Counted from the first letter of the stretch, positions 48,565 through 61,286 are shown. The stretch: 64,000 bases of DNA from Aselliscus stoliczkanus (GCA_033961575.1 CM066737.1:67352771-67416770); one strand, 5' to 3'. Numbers and translations: made by a program. The notes: generated by a model not told the origin, from the sequence alone.

Positions 48565-50255
48565 TCCCTCCCTCCCTCTTTTTTTCACTTTATACAATTA
48601 CTGACATTTTACTACCCTTGCCTCCTTCCTTTTAATTGGAGAACTCTTCTATGATCTTTTGCCTATTGGAAGGAGCTGGCTCCCAAAAGTCATCACTCCA
48701 AGGCCACAGAAGATAGTTCAGACAGGAATTTGAAAACTCTCAGAAAGGTATATTGATTGGAAACTCTCTAACGTTGTTATTTTAGATTATCTTTCAAATG
48801 GTAATAAAAATTTATTTTGATATTCTATGCATGCTCCATTCTCAGGTAATTTTTACACTTGATAAAGATATGCAGGGCTAACAAGCCACTTCTGTCATAG
48901 CTAGAGCACCCTTTGGCTAGTTCTTCCTCAAACACAAAATTTGGTCTCTCAGGCTAGAATAGGATAATAAATCCTAAAGATTATACTCACATTTAACCTA
49001 GCATACAGTTATGGTAACACTTTGTGTTCTGATATGAACAGCACTTGGGGCTCACTCAATTTAATTTCCAAAATATCTTCCATCAGAATCTTAAAGAAAA
49101 CTAATGTCTTTTAACCCCAAAGCATGGTAAGAAAACCAAGGCATAAGTTCTAGGAAAGAAATGTCAGTGAATATCTGAAAAACTTAATTTTAGTGGTGGT
49201 GCAGTTTAATTAATTAGATAATTAAAATTAAATAATCTGTGTAAAATACTATATATTTAATAGCAGAAAACCAAATTTTTCTAGAAAAGCAGACTGTTCA
49301 CATATATGTGAGCAGAACTTAAAAGTTTCACATTGAAAGATGACATTCTTAAGCCCAGTTTCTCAGAGAACATCAGTTTGCTGATTAGCCATATTTAGTT
49401 CAGTTATAGTATTTTTCCCTGTGACCCTATCAGACATCATCATGCTTCATATTCACTAACTTTTGCTGTCACTGCTAAATAGTGAACTGATATCAAAATG
49501 GTCCCTTTTATTGCTAAAATTTATCATAAAAATAACTGGATTACCAGAACATTCGCAAAGTGATGCTGTCAGCAGTATGTTGCTTTGGCACAGTGGGAAA
49601 AGAAAGTGTTGGTGAAAAATAGAATAAAATAAGACTTGAAAATTGCTTCTAGGACTGTGTAGGTGATACAAAATGTGGAAACAGCTCAGCTTGAAGCTCT
49701 TTTAAGGGAAAACCACAACATATGTCATCTTAAATACGTATGGTTTTAACTCCATGGAGTAAGCACTGTAACTTCAGAAATTTAAGAAAAAAAAGCACAA
49801 CATATTTTGAAATCAATTTTCTTTGAAATTTACAATCTTACCTTTCCTGCCTTTTTCCCCTCGGATTTCCGCTGATTTAGGATAAAATGGAGGCAAAGGA
49901 AAACAAAACAAAAACAAAAATCAGCTCCAATTTGTTACTGCAAGTATATATTTTTTAAAAAAATACAAAGCATGTCAATATTCCCAGTGCAATAGTACAC
50001 AATGTTGTTTTACTGAAACTGGTTTCATCTGCTGTATTCTTCAGTGGTTTCAGTAAAGGGATGTATCAACATTGTAAATCTCATGCTACAATATGAAGAG
50101 CCAAATAAAAAAAATCTTTGATCAGCTTTAAAAAATTAAGGTATACGCTTAGTCCACATAGGCATTGGCCAAGAAAAGGCATCCTTTCAATTAGATATTC
50201 TCTCATCACATCACTTATTTTTCCATCCATCTTTAAATTAATGGGCCTTTTTCTC
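48565..50255. other. No recognisable feature
   Basis: About 1.7 kb AT-rich, nothing assignable. Confidence 0.45.
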
Positions 50256-50274
50256 AATCATGAACACATTTCTT

Positions 50275-50364
50275 TTTTTTTTTTTTTTTTTTGAGGGCAG
50301 TGTCACTGGCCCTCCTATGTGGGACCGAACCGGGGCCGCTGGCTTCCCAAGCCAGTGCTTAACC
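50275..50364 (-). mobile_element. 5'-truncated short SINE
   Basis: Antisense head that stops at GTGCTTAACC, lacking the terminal ~20 bp including the GGCCGGCCC end. TSD TGAACACATTTCTT, exact, at 50261-50274 and 50365-50378, so the truncation arose at insertion. Confidence 0.93.
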
Positions 50365-50379
50365 TGAACACATTTCTTA

Positions 50380-53300
50380 AAGAAAAACTAGGATGGCTAA
50401 CAATTCACGAATTAGGAATAAACATAACAAATATCTATAAAGCATTGGATACTATCTCTAAATGTCAATTTTGGTGGTTCCTAGGATCACCTTAATTCAA
50501 TCCTGTTCAACTAAATCCTTTTGGAAGTCATCCTGGTAAAGTCATTTTTTTCATTTTTATTTACAGACTGTTTTTCTCCACCATCAAACCTCAGGAGACA
50601 GGATAAATTAATTTTCAAGACTCCAGAAACACATAGGCCATTTGTCCTTTAGATTCATTCTCTTTTGTAGAGGATGAATACACCAATGATAAATGGATTA
50701 AATGTCTACATTTCTAGCTAATGATGCTCCCAAAAACCCTTTCTCCCCAAATTGTATCTCATTTCCCTGTTATCACTACAGGTATGCAAAAGTTTCTTTG
50801 AAAGCCTTCTTGAATACAAAGAATCATTGAAAACTGGGGTAGAGGTAGGGTTAATTTTGAAATAAGGTTGAACACATAGAGAAATACAAATAATACAGTA
50901 AGAGGATGAATGCTCTGTATTTTCTATCCAATAGCATATTCTCAGACCAAGAGGGTATATGTTTTATCTGTCATTGTAATATAACTTGAGTTTCCAAACT
51001 TGACATCAGTGCAAGTATCCAGACATGGGCACAATTCTATTATCCAAGAAAATCAAACTGTGCTTTTTTCCCTTCCCTTTGGATATTTATTTTTAGCCTA
51101 AGATATTCATAATATCTTTATGTGTGATCACATTCAGCCATCAATGGCTCAGTGTTAGAATTTAATCTGTGAAGACATAGCCTGAGGATGACGCCTTGAG
51201 GAATCTCTTGCAAGAAAGCGTCCTTGGATTTTAATGTCTTTAAATAGTCAGGATTTACATCTCTCTTTATTATGAATGATAATTCTTAAATAACAGGTTT
51301 AAAATGTCAAATTTACAACAAAAACAATCTCTTGGACAAAAAAAACCCCACAAAACTGTATCCATACATAAAAACATAACACTAAAGAAAACACCAGTCT
51401 TTGCGGAACCACAATGGATCTGTTTTTTTAGAATTTACTTTCAAGGACACAGTAGATTTTAATTAGATGTTTACCATTCATTATTGAGCAATTAAAAAAG
51501 CATTAAAATCTTTAGTGAGCAAACTGAAGATATGTAATTGTTAATGATATATATCTTGGTAAATTAGTGGATTTTTGAAAAATTAATGACTTATTCAGTA
51601 TTTAATTTAGTCAACATTTTCTTGAGAGCCCCTCCTCATCATTGCAATGAAGAAAGACAACTGCAGAATAGGTGTAGATTTTTCAAAATTATGTATTTTA
51701 ATTAAGAGCACTACATGTACTGTGTACTTTTCAGTTTATTTCAGAATTTCTATTTAGAAAAGCTTAAAATAGACCAAGTGGGAAATATTAAAATAATAGC
51801 CTTTGTATTTATCCACACCACACAGACAACACAATCTGTCATTGTGAGTGGATCCTATTGAATGACAACTAGACAAGCATTAGAATAAAAAGAAAGCACT
51901 GAAATATACTGGCAAGCTCTGAGTACGTTGGCAAATTGATATCAGATTTAATGATAGAAACATTTAAAAAAAAACAATGCTGGAAGGGAAAAAAACATGC
52001 TGAAAAGCAACTTCTATTTTAATGTAGAAACATGGTTTTTTTATCCCTTTATTTAAAAACTGGTCCCAAAATGACCAACATTAAATCAACAAACTCATTG
52101 TCCAAAATAAACTAAATATAGTCAGGGAGGAAGAAAAAATAACCAGCCTGAATGTTATGGGCTCAAATTTTTCCATGATATCCATTTGGCATATAGTTTC
52201 ATATGTTCTTATTAATCTGATGGTGTGAATTAATTCCAACTCTTACTGCCAATAAATGTACATTTCTCCTATTATATCTAATTTTCTAGATAGATAAAGC
52301 TGATTGAACATAACTGATGAAAAAGAGGGGCAAGACATAGTGTACAGGAGAAATAATAAAATTTGTTAATGTCAAGAGTATGATCCAACTAGGGGAACAT
52401 CCTAAATTTTTAGTCAGGCCTCTTCTTCTACATCACATAGCATTAGTCAGCACAGTAGAAAATGGTGGCAGATAAGTCACCAAAATGAAGAATTATTAAT
52501 GTATACATTGATGCTATAGTTGTACTGGTACAGTTGAAAGAAATAAGATCACATAATTTTAGTATACCTCAATATCTATGTGCTTAATAACTATGATGGG
52601 TGGGAACCAGATGTTTGTAGCTGTGTGTGTTTCAGGCCTGTGCATTCAGGAAGAACATACTAGGAACAAAGGGTGCGGTCAATATAAGAAGAGATCTCTA
52701 ATTGAAAGGAATATTGCTTGTGTGCAGTCTCTCTGGGAATTCCTACTCCCGCCCTTTTTTCCCCTAATCTACAGGTTTACCACTTCTCTTTTCCTTTTCT
52801 TACCTGTATAAAGTATGGTTGTTATCCTCATAGAGGCTTCATGTGAGGTATTCCTCTGAATTGCTGCTTACAGAGTGGCTGTCCTTATGCCTAGAACTAT
52901 TAGGAATTACTGATCACTAAGATTAATAATAGAGTAAAGGGAGCAAAGCTAGAGTCAGAAGTCAAGTAAGTCACATCTCTACCTACATATAGGTAAGAAA
53001 GAGGAGGAAACCCACTAGAGGACAAAACACTAGAGCTTATTCTAAATCACTACCCTGACTGCTTATTAGAAAAGAAATAGAACAGAATGTGTATATAGGA
53101 GACAATGCACTTGATGAGCACTGATTTATTTTAAAAGCTTATTATAATTCTAACTTAATAAAGCACCAACTATCACTCAATTTTTGTCAGCTGGATCAGG
53201 TGCACTATCAACTTGAGCTGTCCAGTACTGGTGAAGATTTAACCGGCAGTGTAATGATGGTATCTTTTCAGAATGGCATGGTCAAAATGAAAATATTTAC

Positions 53301-54085
53301 CACTGTGAACACACAGTAGATCCTATATAAGTATTTGTCTAATAGATGGATGAAACGGAAAGATGGTATTTATCCTTGTGTGTGCACACACTCGTTTATA
53401 ACATAACAAAGCAGAAGCCTGTGGAGTCAAGTTTCTAATAGTATATCATGAGGAATACCCCGTTCCCAGAAGCTGTACTTAAAATACATCACAACTTTAA
53501 ATGTAATGTATATTTACTTGGCTTAAATCTCCATATAACTACCATGGCCAAGTTTATTGTTTTTTTAGACTGTAAAAAATTAATAGACCTCAACCATGAC
53601 TGAAATCAGGAGGGCCTTTAGGGGGAATGCTCATGCCTACCTGGATAGCCAAACACTATAGGAAGAACTCTGTTTATAACAGCCCTCCTAACTTCCTCTT
53701 CCTTTCTATAAAAGAATTTCCTCTTCTTTGTTCTAGAGAACTTACACATGTGCTGTCATGGCCACATGTTCCTGATTGCAGTTCTCTCATTTTCCTGAGT
53801 ACTCCTTTTTTTATGGAGGAATATCTAGCTGACTTTTTGTCTAAGATCAACAACTGACACATGTGGCATTGTATTTCAGAACTCTATTCAGTTATCAAAT
53901 TAGAGTGTTGTTGGCTTTAAAGGAAAGACACTGTTGAATCTAATAATAATAATAAGCCTAAACATCCTTCTCAATACATCTGTTTACTACCTATTTTCTT
54001 TCTAAAATGTATTTCAAAAGACCACATTCATGAGAATGTATCTAGGTATTTTTTCCCTAAATTTTAAACTGGTATAAAATTATTT
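50380..54085. other. No recognisable feature
   Basis: About 3.7 kb with no repeat or gene I can name, the longest plain stretch in the window. A TATATCTT-rich patch lies near 51549. The 77-codon frame at 52578 and the overlapping frames at 53627-53862 lack motifs. Confidence 0.4.
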
Positions 54086-54089
54086 TAGT

Positions 54090-54220
54090 GTTGACACAGC
54101 AGTAAAGAGAACATGACATTTGAAATCAGAAGATCCAGGTTTCAACCGTGGATCCACAAGTAGCTGTACGATCTTATTCAAGCAAATTTTAGAAGGCTCT
54201 GCCTTTCTCCTACACTAAAT
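54090..54220 (+). repeat. MIR SINE remnant
   Basis: AGTAAAGAGAACATGACATT, TCCAGGTTTCAACCGTGGAT and AGTAGCTGTACGATCTT match the MIR head and core. Confidence 0.65.
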
Positions 54221-54309
54221 TCAGGTATTAGCTACATTTAATGATGATAATGATGGTGATAGTGATTGTGACAATGACAGGAAAGTTATTACTACAACTA
54301 TCACTGCCA

Positions 54310-54530
54310 GTGCTATAATCACCTTTCATTTAGTGAGTACGAAGAATTTTCATAAATGCTTTACAAGTATCATTTCATTTAATTCTTATAGTGACACTTT
54401 GATGCTAGAAAATTACTATTCCAATTTTACCAAGAGGAAAATACAAATCAAAGAGATGAAGAAACTTACTTCGTCACCATACTTGAAAGGTATAGAGCTG
54501 AGGTTTAAATCCAACTTTTCAGGATTCTAA
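54310..54530 (-). repeat. MIR SINE remnant, antisense
   Basis: CATAAATGCTTTACAAGTAT, CATTTCATTTAATTCTTATA, CCAATTTTACCAAGAGGAAA and GGTTTAAATCCAACTTTTCA match the reverse complement of MIR. With 54090-54220 it forms a tail-to-tail pair separated by a TGA-rich simple repeat (54240-54285). Confidence 0.7.
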
Positions 54531-54534
54531 AGTT

Positions 54535-54955
54535 CAAGTGAGGGGAAACAAAAGGAGATGAGATCATCCTTAAAAAAAAAAAAGTGTAGCTACCAGACCG
54601 GCCAGAACTAGATTTTGGTAGACAAAAGCAGACCCAGGATGCCATCTTGCCCTCAAGGTGAACTTTAGCTAATTATAATGAATTCAATATTATTAGCATT
54701 GCAGGCAAGGAAAATCTCCATCTGCTGTATCACCATGACAGTTCCAACAAGGGCCAAATAAGGACAAGAGAAATCCTCTTTCAGAGGGGAAGGAGTGGTC
54801 AGTGATGACCCAACTAGGAATGCTTGTAACACCATCCCTAACACTTCAATATTTCATGCCCTCATTTTAGAAGTAATGAATTCCTAAGCCTCTTTGTTCC
54901 TCAGTGCAGTTGCTCTTCTCCTGGCCTGCCCCCGCCCACCATTTTGGGAGTGTAT
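54535..54955. other. No recognisable feature
   Basis: Somewhat less AT-rich sequence with a 12-base A run at 54572-54583. Nothing assignable. Confidence 0.4.
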
Positions 54956-54965
54956 TATCTTCTTT

Positions 54966-55087
54966 GCTTTCTTTTTTTTTTTTTTTTTTTTTGAGGGCAG
55001 TGTCACTGGCCCCTCATATGTGGGATCCGAACCGGGGCCGCTAGCTTCCCAAGCCAGCACTTAACCACCGCGCCACACGGCCGGCCC
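54966..55087 (-). mobile_element. Short tRNA-derived SINE
   Basis: Long T run, then antisense head ending ACGGCCGGCCC. TSD TATCTTCTTT at 54956-54965 and 55088-55097. Confidence 0.92.
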
Positions 55088-55349
55088 TATCTTCTTTTCT
55101 TTTAATAAATCCACTGCTTGCTTCGCTTATTCGGTGCATCCTTGAATTCTTTCCTGAGATAAAACGAAGAATCTATTTCTCGGCAACAATACTGTTACAT
55201 TATCAATGCCTGAAGAAGTGTCTGGTACAAAGTAAATCTGCAATACTTATAGACTGAATCAAATAACAAGATACCCCTCTATTCTTTAATTATGCGATTA
55301 TAGATAATTAGAGTCAGAGTATAATAATTAATTATGAATCTTAGTCAAA

Positions 55350-55560
55350 AGCACAAATTCTGGAGCCGCGTTGCCTGAGTTCAACTCTTATCTCTAACAC
55401 TTATTAATTATGTGACCCAAGGCATGTTTATTCTTGTCCTTTTGTCTTGTTTCATCATCTGTAGAATAGAGAAATAAGAGTTTCTACTTCAGAATATTTA
55501 AAACAAGGGTTAAATGTATAAGTTAAGTGCTTCAAAGATATATCTTATTAAAAATGACAG
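55350..55560 (+). repeat. MIR SINE remnant
   Basis: CAAATTCTGGAGCCGCGTTG, CCTGAGTTCAACTCTTAT and TAATTATGTGACCCAAGGCA follow the MIR order, with GTTAAGTGCTTCAAAG at the end. Confidence 0.8.
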
Positions 55561-55604
55561 CTACTCTTTGAAGCATTATATATATAATATATATAGTGTG
55601 TGTG

Positions 55605-56335
55605 TTAGCTAACAATATTATTGATATATAATTCACATACCATACAATTCATCCATTTAAAGTATAAATTCAATGTTTTAGTATATTCACAGACATCTGT
55701 AAACCATCATCACAGTGAATTTTAGAACATTTTCATTACCTCAGAAAGAAACCTTACATCCTATAGCTATCACCTTCCTATCCTCCCATGTCCCACAAAC
55801 TTTAAACAACCCCTAATCTACTTTCTGTCTCTTTAAATTTCTCTGTTCTGGTCATATGAATGAAATCATATAATATGTGGTCTTTTGTGGCTTGATTCTT
55901 TCACTAATAATGATTTCAAAGTTCATCTGTGTTGTATCACGTTTCAGTAAGTCATTTCCTTTTTATGCTCAATAACATCCCATTTTATGGATATGCCACT
56001 TTGTTTAAACATTCATCACTTGGACATTTGGATTGTTTACACATTTTGGCTATTATGAATAATGCTACTTTAAACATTCATATTCAAGTTTTTGTATGGA
56101 CACCCATTTTCATTTCCCATGGATATATACCTAGGAGTGGAATTGCTGGATGATATCGTAATTCTATGTTTTATCATTTGAGAAACTGCCAGACTGTTTT
56201 CCAAAGCAGCTTCACCATTTTATGTTCCCACCAATAGTTTATAAGGGTTCCAATTTTCTTCACATCCTTGGTAACAACTTGAATTATTTTGATTCTCTAA
56301 CTTCATATATTTTTTTGGCTCTCTAATTTTAGAAA
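55605..56335 (-). repeat. Old L1M 3' end, antisense
   Basis: About 730 bp. The left part is 3' UTR complement (TATAATTCACATACCATACA, AAACCATCATCACAGTG). The right part is ORF2 end complement (GGAATTGCTGGATGATATCG, CAGACTGTTTTCCAAAGCAG, TATGTTCCCACCAATAGT). Heavily mutated and far older than the L1 at 16453. Confidence 0.85.
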
Positions 56336-56379
56336 TAAAGACTAACTATTCATGTCTAAATATGTTTTTGTTTTTTGTT

Positions 56380-56756
56380 TTTGTTTTTTTTTAAAAAGAT
56401 TTTATTGGGGAAGGGAACTGTGTTGGGGAATTGGGGAAGGGGAACATTGTGTTTTTCCAGGATCCATCAGCTTCAAGTTAAATTGTTGTCCTTCAATCTT
56501 AGTTGTGGAGGGCACAAGCTCAGCTCCAAGTGCAGTTGCGGCTTTCAATCTAGTTGTCGGGAGGAGGAAGTGGGGTACAGCCCACCATCCTATGTGGAAG
56601 TCAAACCGGCAACTTTATTGTTAAGCGCACATGCTCTCACTAGCTTAGGGGCAGCTCAGCTCTGACGCAGCTCACTGGACCATGCGGGAATCAAATGGGC
56701 GACTGTGTTGTTCAGAGCTCGTGCTCGTAACAAACTGCACCCCCTGACCGGCCCTT
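56380..56756 (-). mobile_element. VES SINE (bat-specific tRNA SINE)
   Basis: On the minus strand it begins GGGCCGGTCAGGGGGTGCAG and ends in CCCCAATAAAATCTTTTTAA. It carries several GAGCTGAGCT-like units and ACAACTAAGATTGAAGGACA. Probable TSD AATATGTTT on both sides (56359, 56758). Its presence is the best taxonomic marker in the window. Overlapping plus-strand frames of 90 and 96 codons are artefacts. Confidence 0.85.
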
Positions 56757-56769
56757 AATATGTTTATAA

Positions 56770-58505
56770 AAACTATATATTGGTATTCAAAATTAGTTTA
56801 ATTAGATTAATAAATTTATGTAGCATTAACTATTCACTATATGGACTTAATACCCTATCCTGTGATATTAAGATACCAGTGAACAAATTGCCAAACTCAT
56901 CCTTTCAGAGGGTTGAAAAGTACCTATTTTGTGATATGAATTTACCCAAAATTTGAAATACATATTTTAAATATGGATATTCCCTGTGCTAAAGTGAATG
57001 TAACTGTTAAAAGTGGTTATCAAATTATTATTTATTAAAATCCAAACTACCATTTATCACTGTTAAAGTCTAAAAGAAAGAACAGTTGGAAGACATAGGA
57101 TATCATGAGAAAATGACATTGCATTTGTTGTACAGGACATAAAAGAACTGAGAGTACTGGATTAAATCCAGTTGAAATGAATTTTTATGGATCCTGAATC
57201 TTAGCCTGGATGGAACATGCAGAGATTATGTAAAGTATCAGAAGGAGCATCAAATTAAGGGGTGGGGTGAAGCAATGCTTTGTTCAAGACTGATTCTAGA
57301 ATGGATCTAACAAAGCTAAAGAAGAATAAAATACTTTCAAAATGACCTAGAAGTAGGATGTTATAGATAGTACCAAATTCGCAGGTTCTTACAAGAAGCC
57401 AGGGTACGTTAGAATAGAATTGCATTTGTTCTCACATAATCTTTCTAGTTTATTCAAGACCCCACACTTGCCCTAAAACATTCTTATAACTATGACAGTT
57501 ACAAAAGCAATGTGACAAACATATCTACTTTCTGAAAATATTGCCTGTCAGTTGAAATAATGTTACATTTTTAAGTGTTTGAATTTTGACTAAAAATACC
57601 TTTGTTTGCTGGTAAAAAACGAATGTAATTGTCTCCAGTATTACTTTAAATTACACATCATCTTAACATGTCATTCTTGGAAAATGTGAAACTTTGACTG
57701 AGAATGTTACATTGTGTCTATTAAGGCTTATAGATGTTTGCAAAATGAGGATCAAAGTAATAAAGTGATTATGAGAATAAACAGCAGAATACAAATGATC
57801 CTTTTTATTTACTATAAGGAAAACACTTTTTAAAAAATGCAATACATACCAGACTGCTTAAATCTGTGAATACCCATATATATATTTTTTGTATTTAATG
57901 AAAGCATTACAAACTAGATCTGTGATAAGAAAAATTGAAAAGCTACCTGGATGTCTGTCTTTATATCAAACTAAGGAATAGACAAGAGTATTTTTAAATA
58001 GTGTTTACTGGTTTATTAACATGGATATCAAGTGAAAATTAAGTGCTTATATAGTTATACTACATTAATACTAGTTAAGTATATAACTTTCTGATAGTAA
58101 CTTGAACCTAGGATAAAGTTGCATTCCTTTAAATTTATCCCTAAACATTCATTTTAATCTAATTTTATCTAGTTTATAACAGATTAAGTTATTCTAATTA
58201 TATGATACCCATTTTTATCCCTTGCTTATTTTGTAGGTGGGAAAAATATTGTCTTGTGCGATTCTCATATAGTTTTTCCGAGTTTTAGTTGATTACTGAT
58301 ATAGTCTATTTCAAACTCCTCAAGTACTTTCATGCTAAACTTCCACTTTCAGTGCATTTTCTGTGGAATTCTCAACTTTATTTCAAATCATATAAGAAAA
58401 TGAAACTCAAAGACCTTAATTTTTTTTCACGTTGAATTCATTATTTTTAAGTTTGTGAAATTTCATTAAACCTGTTTTCATATCATCAACTCAAATGAAG
58501 CATGA
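56770..58505. other. No recognisable feature
   Basis: About 1.7 kb AT-rich DNA without recognisable elements or frames. Confidence 0.45.
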
Positions 58506-58509
58506 TAAC

Positions 58510-58940
58510 TATAGTGGGTAGTATAGTATCCTCCAAAAATTCATGACCACTTGAAACTCAAAATTTGATCTTATTTGCAAATAGGATCTTTGCAGATGTA
58601 ATTAAGGGTTTTAAGATTAAATCATCATGGATCTAGGGGTGTCCTAAATTCAATGACTGGTGTCCTCATAAGCGGACACATGCAGACAGAAGGAAGGCCA
58701 TGTGATGATGGAGACAGACTGGAGTTGCTACAAGCTAAGAAATGACAAAGCTTGCCAGGTGCCCCCGGAAGCTGGAAGAGGTAAGAAAAGATTCTTCCCT
58801 AGAACATTCAGAGGAAGCATGGCACTGAAGACACCTTGAGTTCAGAATTCTAGCCTACAGAACTGTGAGAAAATAAATTTCTGTCGTTTAAGCAACCAGA
58901 TTTTGTGGTAATTTGTTATAGTAGTCCTAGTTAAAAAATA
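58510..58940 (+). repeat. MLT1-type LTR (ERVL-MaLR)
   Basis: Motifs in order: CCAAAAATTCATGACC, ATCTTATTTGCAAATAGGAT, TTTGCAGATGTAATTAAGG, GGTGTCCTCATAAGCGG, GGCCATGTGATGATGGAGAC, CACCTTGAGTTCAGAATTCT, AGAACTGTGAGAAAATAAAT and TTTGTGGTAATTTGTTATAG. Near-complete solo LTR. A mariner MITE lies exactly at its 3' edge. Confidence 0.85.
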
Positions 58941-59148
58941 CAGATGGGGCCAAAAAAATGTATACACATTTTAAGAAAAAACTGTATTAAAATTGTAATA
59001 GAATGAATGACACTAGCATTCATTTGATTACTGCCATCTTTTGAGCGAATGTCATACTACACATTGCTATGTAATTCAATTCAACTTTGAAAAGTAATAC
59101 ATAGATAACATCTCTTAAAATGTGTATGTGTATTTTTGGCACCCCTGG
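58941..59148. mobile_element. Mariner-type MITE, copy 4 (longer form)
   Basis: 208 bp with TIRs GGGGCCAAAAAAATGTATAC and its counterpart ending TATTTTTGGCACCCCTGG. TA duplicated at 58939-58940 and 59149-59150. Its interior is longer and different from the ~130-bp copies (CATTCATTTGATTACTGCCA), so it may retain more of the parent transposon. Confidence 0.88.
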
Positions 59149-59289
59149 TAATAATTAGCCAGAGGGATATATTTCCATTCCAGGAATGTGCAAGGCTGTT
59201 CTATTTTATAATTTATCAAACCAAAATGCATTGAATGATTATTGATCATAAATCACTGTATTCCATGTAGTATGCAAGCTTCTGGAGGA

Positions 59290-59760
59290 CTGGGATGATT
59301 ATGTGGAAGCATGGTACAATGAAAAGAATATACAGTTTTGAATAAGCAGAGGTAAGTTCTAGTCCCAGATCACTCGTTCAGTTGTAAAACATTTAACAAA
59401 AGCCTATTTGGTACTATATACAAATTTTCTAGTTCATAAAAAAATGAATGGAATAAGTCACTTGCTCTAAAAGACCTCACAATTAAATAAGGAAGCCAGA
59501 TGTAGAAATCTATAATTTAATATAGATTTTATGTTATATGTTAATGTTAAATGTTATAGTATAACATTTTAAGTATTAAAATGGGCAGAAAAAAAATGCT
59601 ATCGTACCACAAGGGAGAAAAGAATTGTGTGACACTGAGTAAGTCCCTTGATCTCTGGATCTCAGTTTATTAATCTGTGAAATGAAGATAACAGTAACAA
59701 TTCATATTCCTTCTATCTTTAGAAATTATTTTGAAGGTCAAATAAAATCCTTTCTCCCCA
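59290..59760 (+). repeat. MIR SINE broken by other sequence
   Basis: Head-like part 59310-59385 (GGTACAATGAAAAGAATATA, TAAGTTCTAGTCCCAG) and core part 59620-59755 (GTGTGACACTGAGTAAGTCC, GGATCTCAGTTTATTAATCT). About 235 bp between them do not belong to MIR. Confidence 0.6.
59342..59425 (+). repeat. Direct duplication, copy 1
   Basis: About 85 bp nearly identical to 60157-60243. It shares CATTTAACAAAA and CCTATTTGGTACTATATACA and spans the junction between MIR-like and non-MIR sequence. Confidence 0.85.
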
Positions 59761-59819
59761 TCCCTCTCTTGTTTCTTCTCTCCCGACTATCTTTGACATG
59801 TACTGTTTTAAGAGTCCTA

Positions 59820-59990
59820 TGAACTGTACACTCTCTTAGGTATTTAATATACATTATCTAAATTAATCATTAAGATAGTTCATCATGGTAAATATGATTA
59901 TCCTAGTTTTGCATATGTGGAAATTGAGGTACAGAGATTTATACCATGTGCCAAAATTGGGTAGACTCTAAATCAGGAAGTAAATATTAT
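59820..59990 (-). repeat. MIR SINE remnant, antisense
   Basis: TTTAATATACATTATCTAAA, ATCCTAGTTTTGCATATGTG and AAATTGAGGTACAGAGATTT match the reverse complement of the MIR 3' half. Confidence 0.6.
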
Positions 59991-60156
59991 TTTCACCAGG
60001 GCCTGTTGTATATCTTAGACACAAATACATCACAAATAAATATTATACTGCTAGGAGCTAATGTCCTATGTGCCCTAATATCAAGTAATAAATAAATTTG
60101 ATGATGCACAATGTTTCAAATATGTACAAATTAGTTCTGAATAGATCAATATTATA

Positions 60157-60243
60157 TATAAGCAGAGATAGGTTCTAGTCTCAGATCACTCATCCATTTG
60201 TGAAACATTTAACAAAATCCTATTTGGTACTATATACAGTACT
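60157..60243 (+). repeat. Direct duplication, copy 2
   Basis: Matches 59342-59425 with roughly ten differences. The similarity ends abruptly after ACTATATACA. Confidence 0.85.
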
Positions 60244-60254
60244 TCATTTCCTAA

Positions 60255-61285
60255 TTAATAACTAACTCTGCTAGAGTACAAACATTCAGGTGTGTTTTTA
60301 CAATGCAGCCATTTGCATTGACTTTAATGTTAGGCAATGTTCAGTGTTTTTACATACACAAGTAACATGGCCAGCTCCGCAATCTGGAGCCTTTACAATT
60401 TATTTGTTTTTTGTAATGTAGGCATACTAGGAAATTGTAAAATTGATCAATTTTCCAATTCAACCATTTTAGTTCTTTGCCCAGTTTCCCTCTGGTTAAT
60501 TCAAATGAATCTATGTACAGGGAACACCTTATGTGTGGAGCAAAGACGAAGGATTTGCAGTTAGCTTTCCTTCAGGGTAAGAAGGACTGCCCAGTGTGAC
60601 AATATTGCAGAAATATAGCTTAGAATGAATTTTTGTTTCCTACGCCATTTCTAACTCATTAATTAATTCATTCATTCATTCACCAGGCTACTTACTAAGG
60701 ATACAGTGATTGCCAAGCGAGACAGTCATGTTTGACCTTACTGAGATTATAGTCTTCATAAGGGAATAGAGAACATAAGATACCTCCAATACTTGTGGCA
60801 TCGAAATAGTTTGGCCATACTTTCCTCATTAATAGAGATATCCTTATATAATTTTACCCCCCAGAGAATAATTTCTAATCATTAGTTAGAGCCATAGCAG
60901 AGATATAAAGTGAACATGAATTGAAGGCCCAACTTAATATTTACACCATCTCAACTCCCAAATCTATGATGTTGCCAGATTTCTATAATACAGAAATAAA
61001 AACATTCCTCCTGAGTAATCTATGAAGTCTTGAATTATCAAAGACTTGCATTAAAACTGCATAAGATAGGGTCTGTACTTTATTTAAAAAGGTATTTCAT
61101 TTCCGCCTCAGGCGCTTTCCCAGTATTTAGCTCCTAAAGTATCTAAAATATTTCAGGCTTGTACATTTTCTACTGCTTTGTGAGTTTATCATATTATTTT
61201 CCAGCATGTGATTCAACATAAAGCAGCAGAGAGTTCCATTTATGTCTCTGGCTCAGTTAATTCTCGACAGAGCTCTGTATTCAGG
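60255..61285. other. No recognisable feature
   Basis: An ATTCATTCATTCATTCACC patch near 60667 may belong to an ancient repeat. The 75-codon frame at 60337-60564 has no motif. Confidence 0.4.
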
Positions 61286-61286
61286 A

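Noticed and set aside
56352..56665. Plus-strand frames of 90 and 96 codons
   Set aside because: Fully inside an antisense VES SINE.
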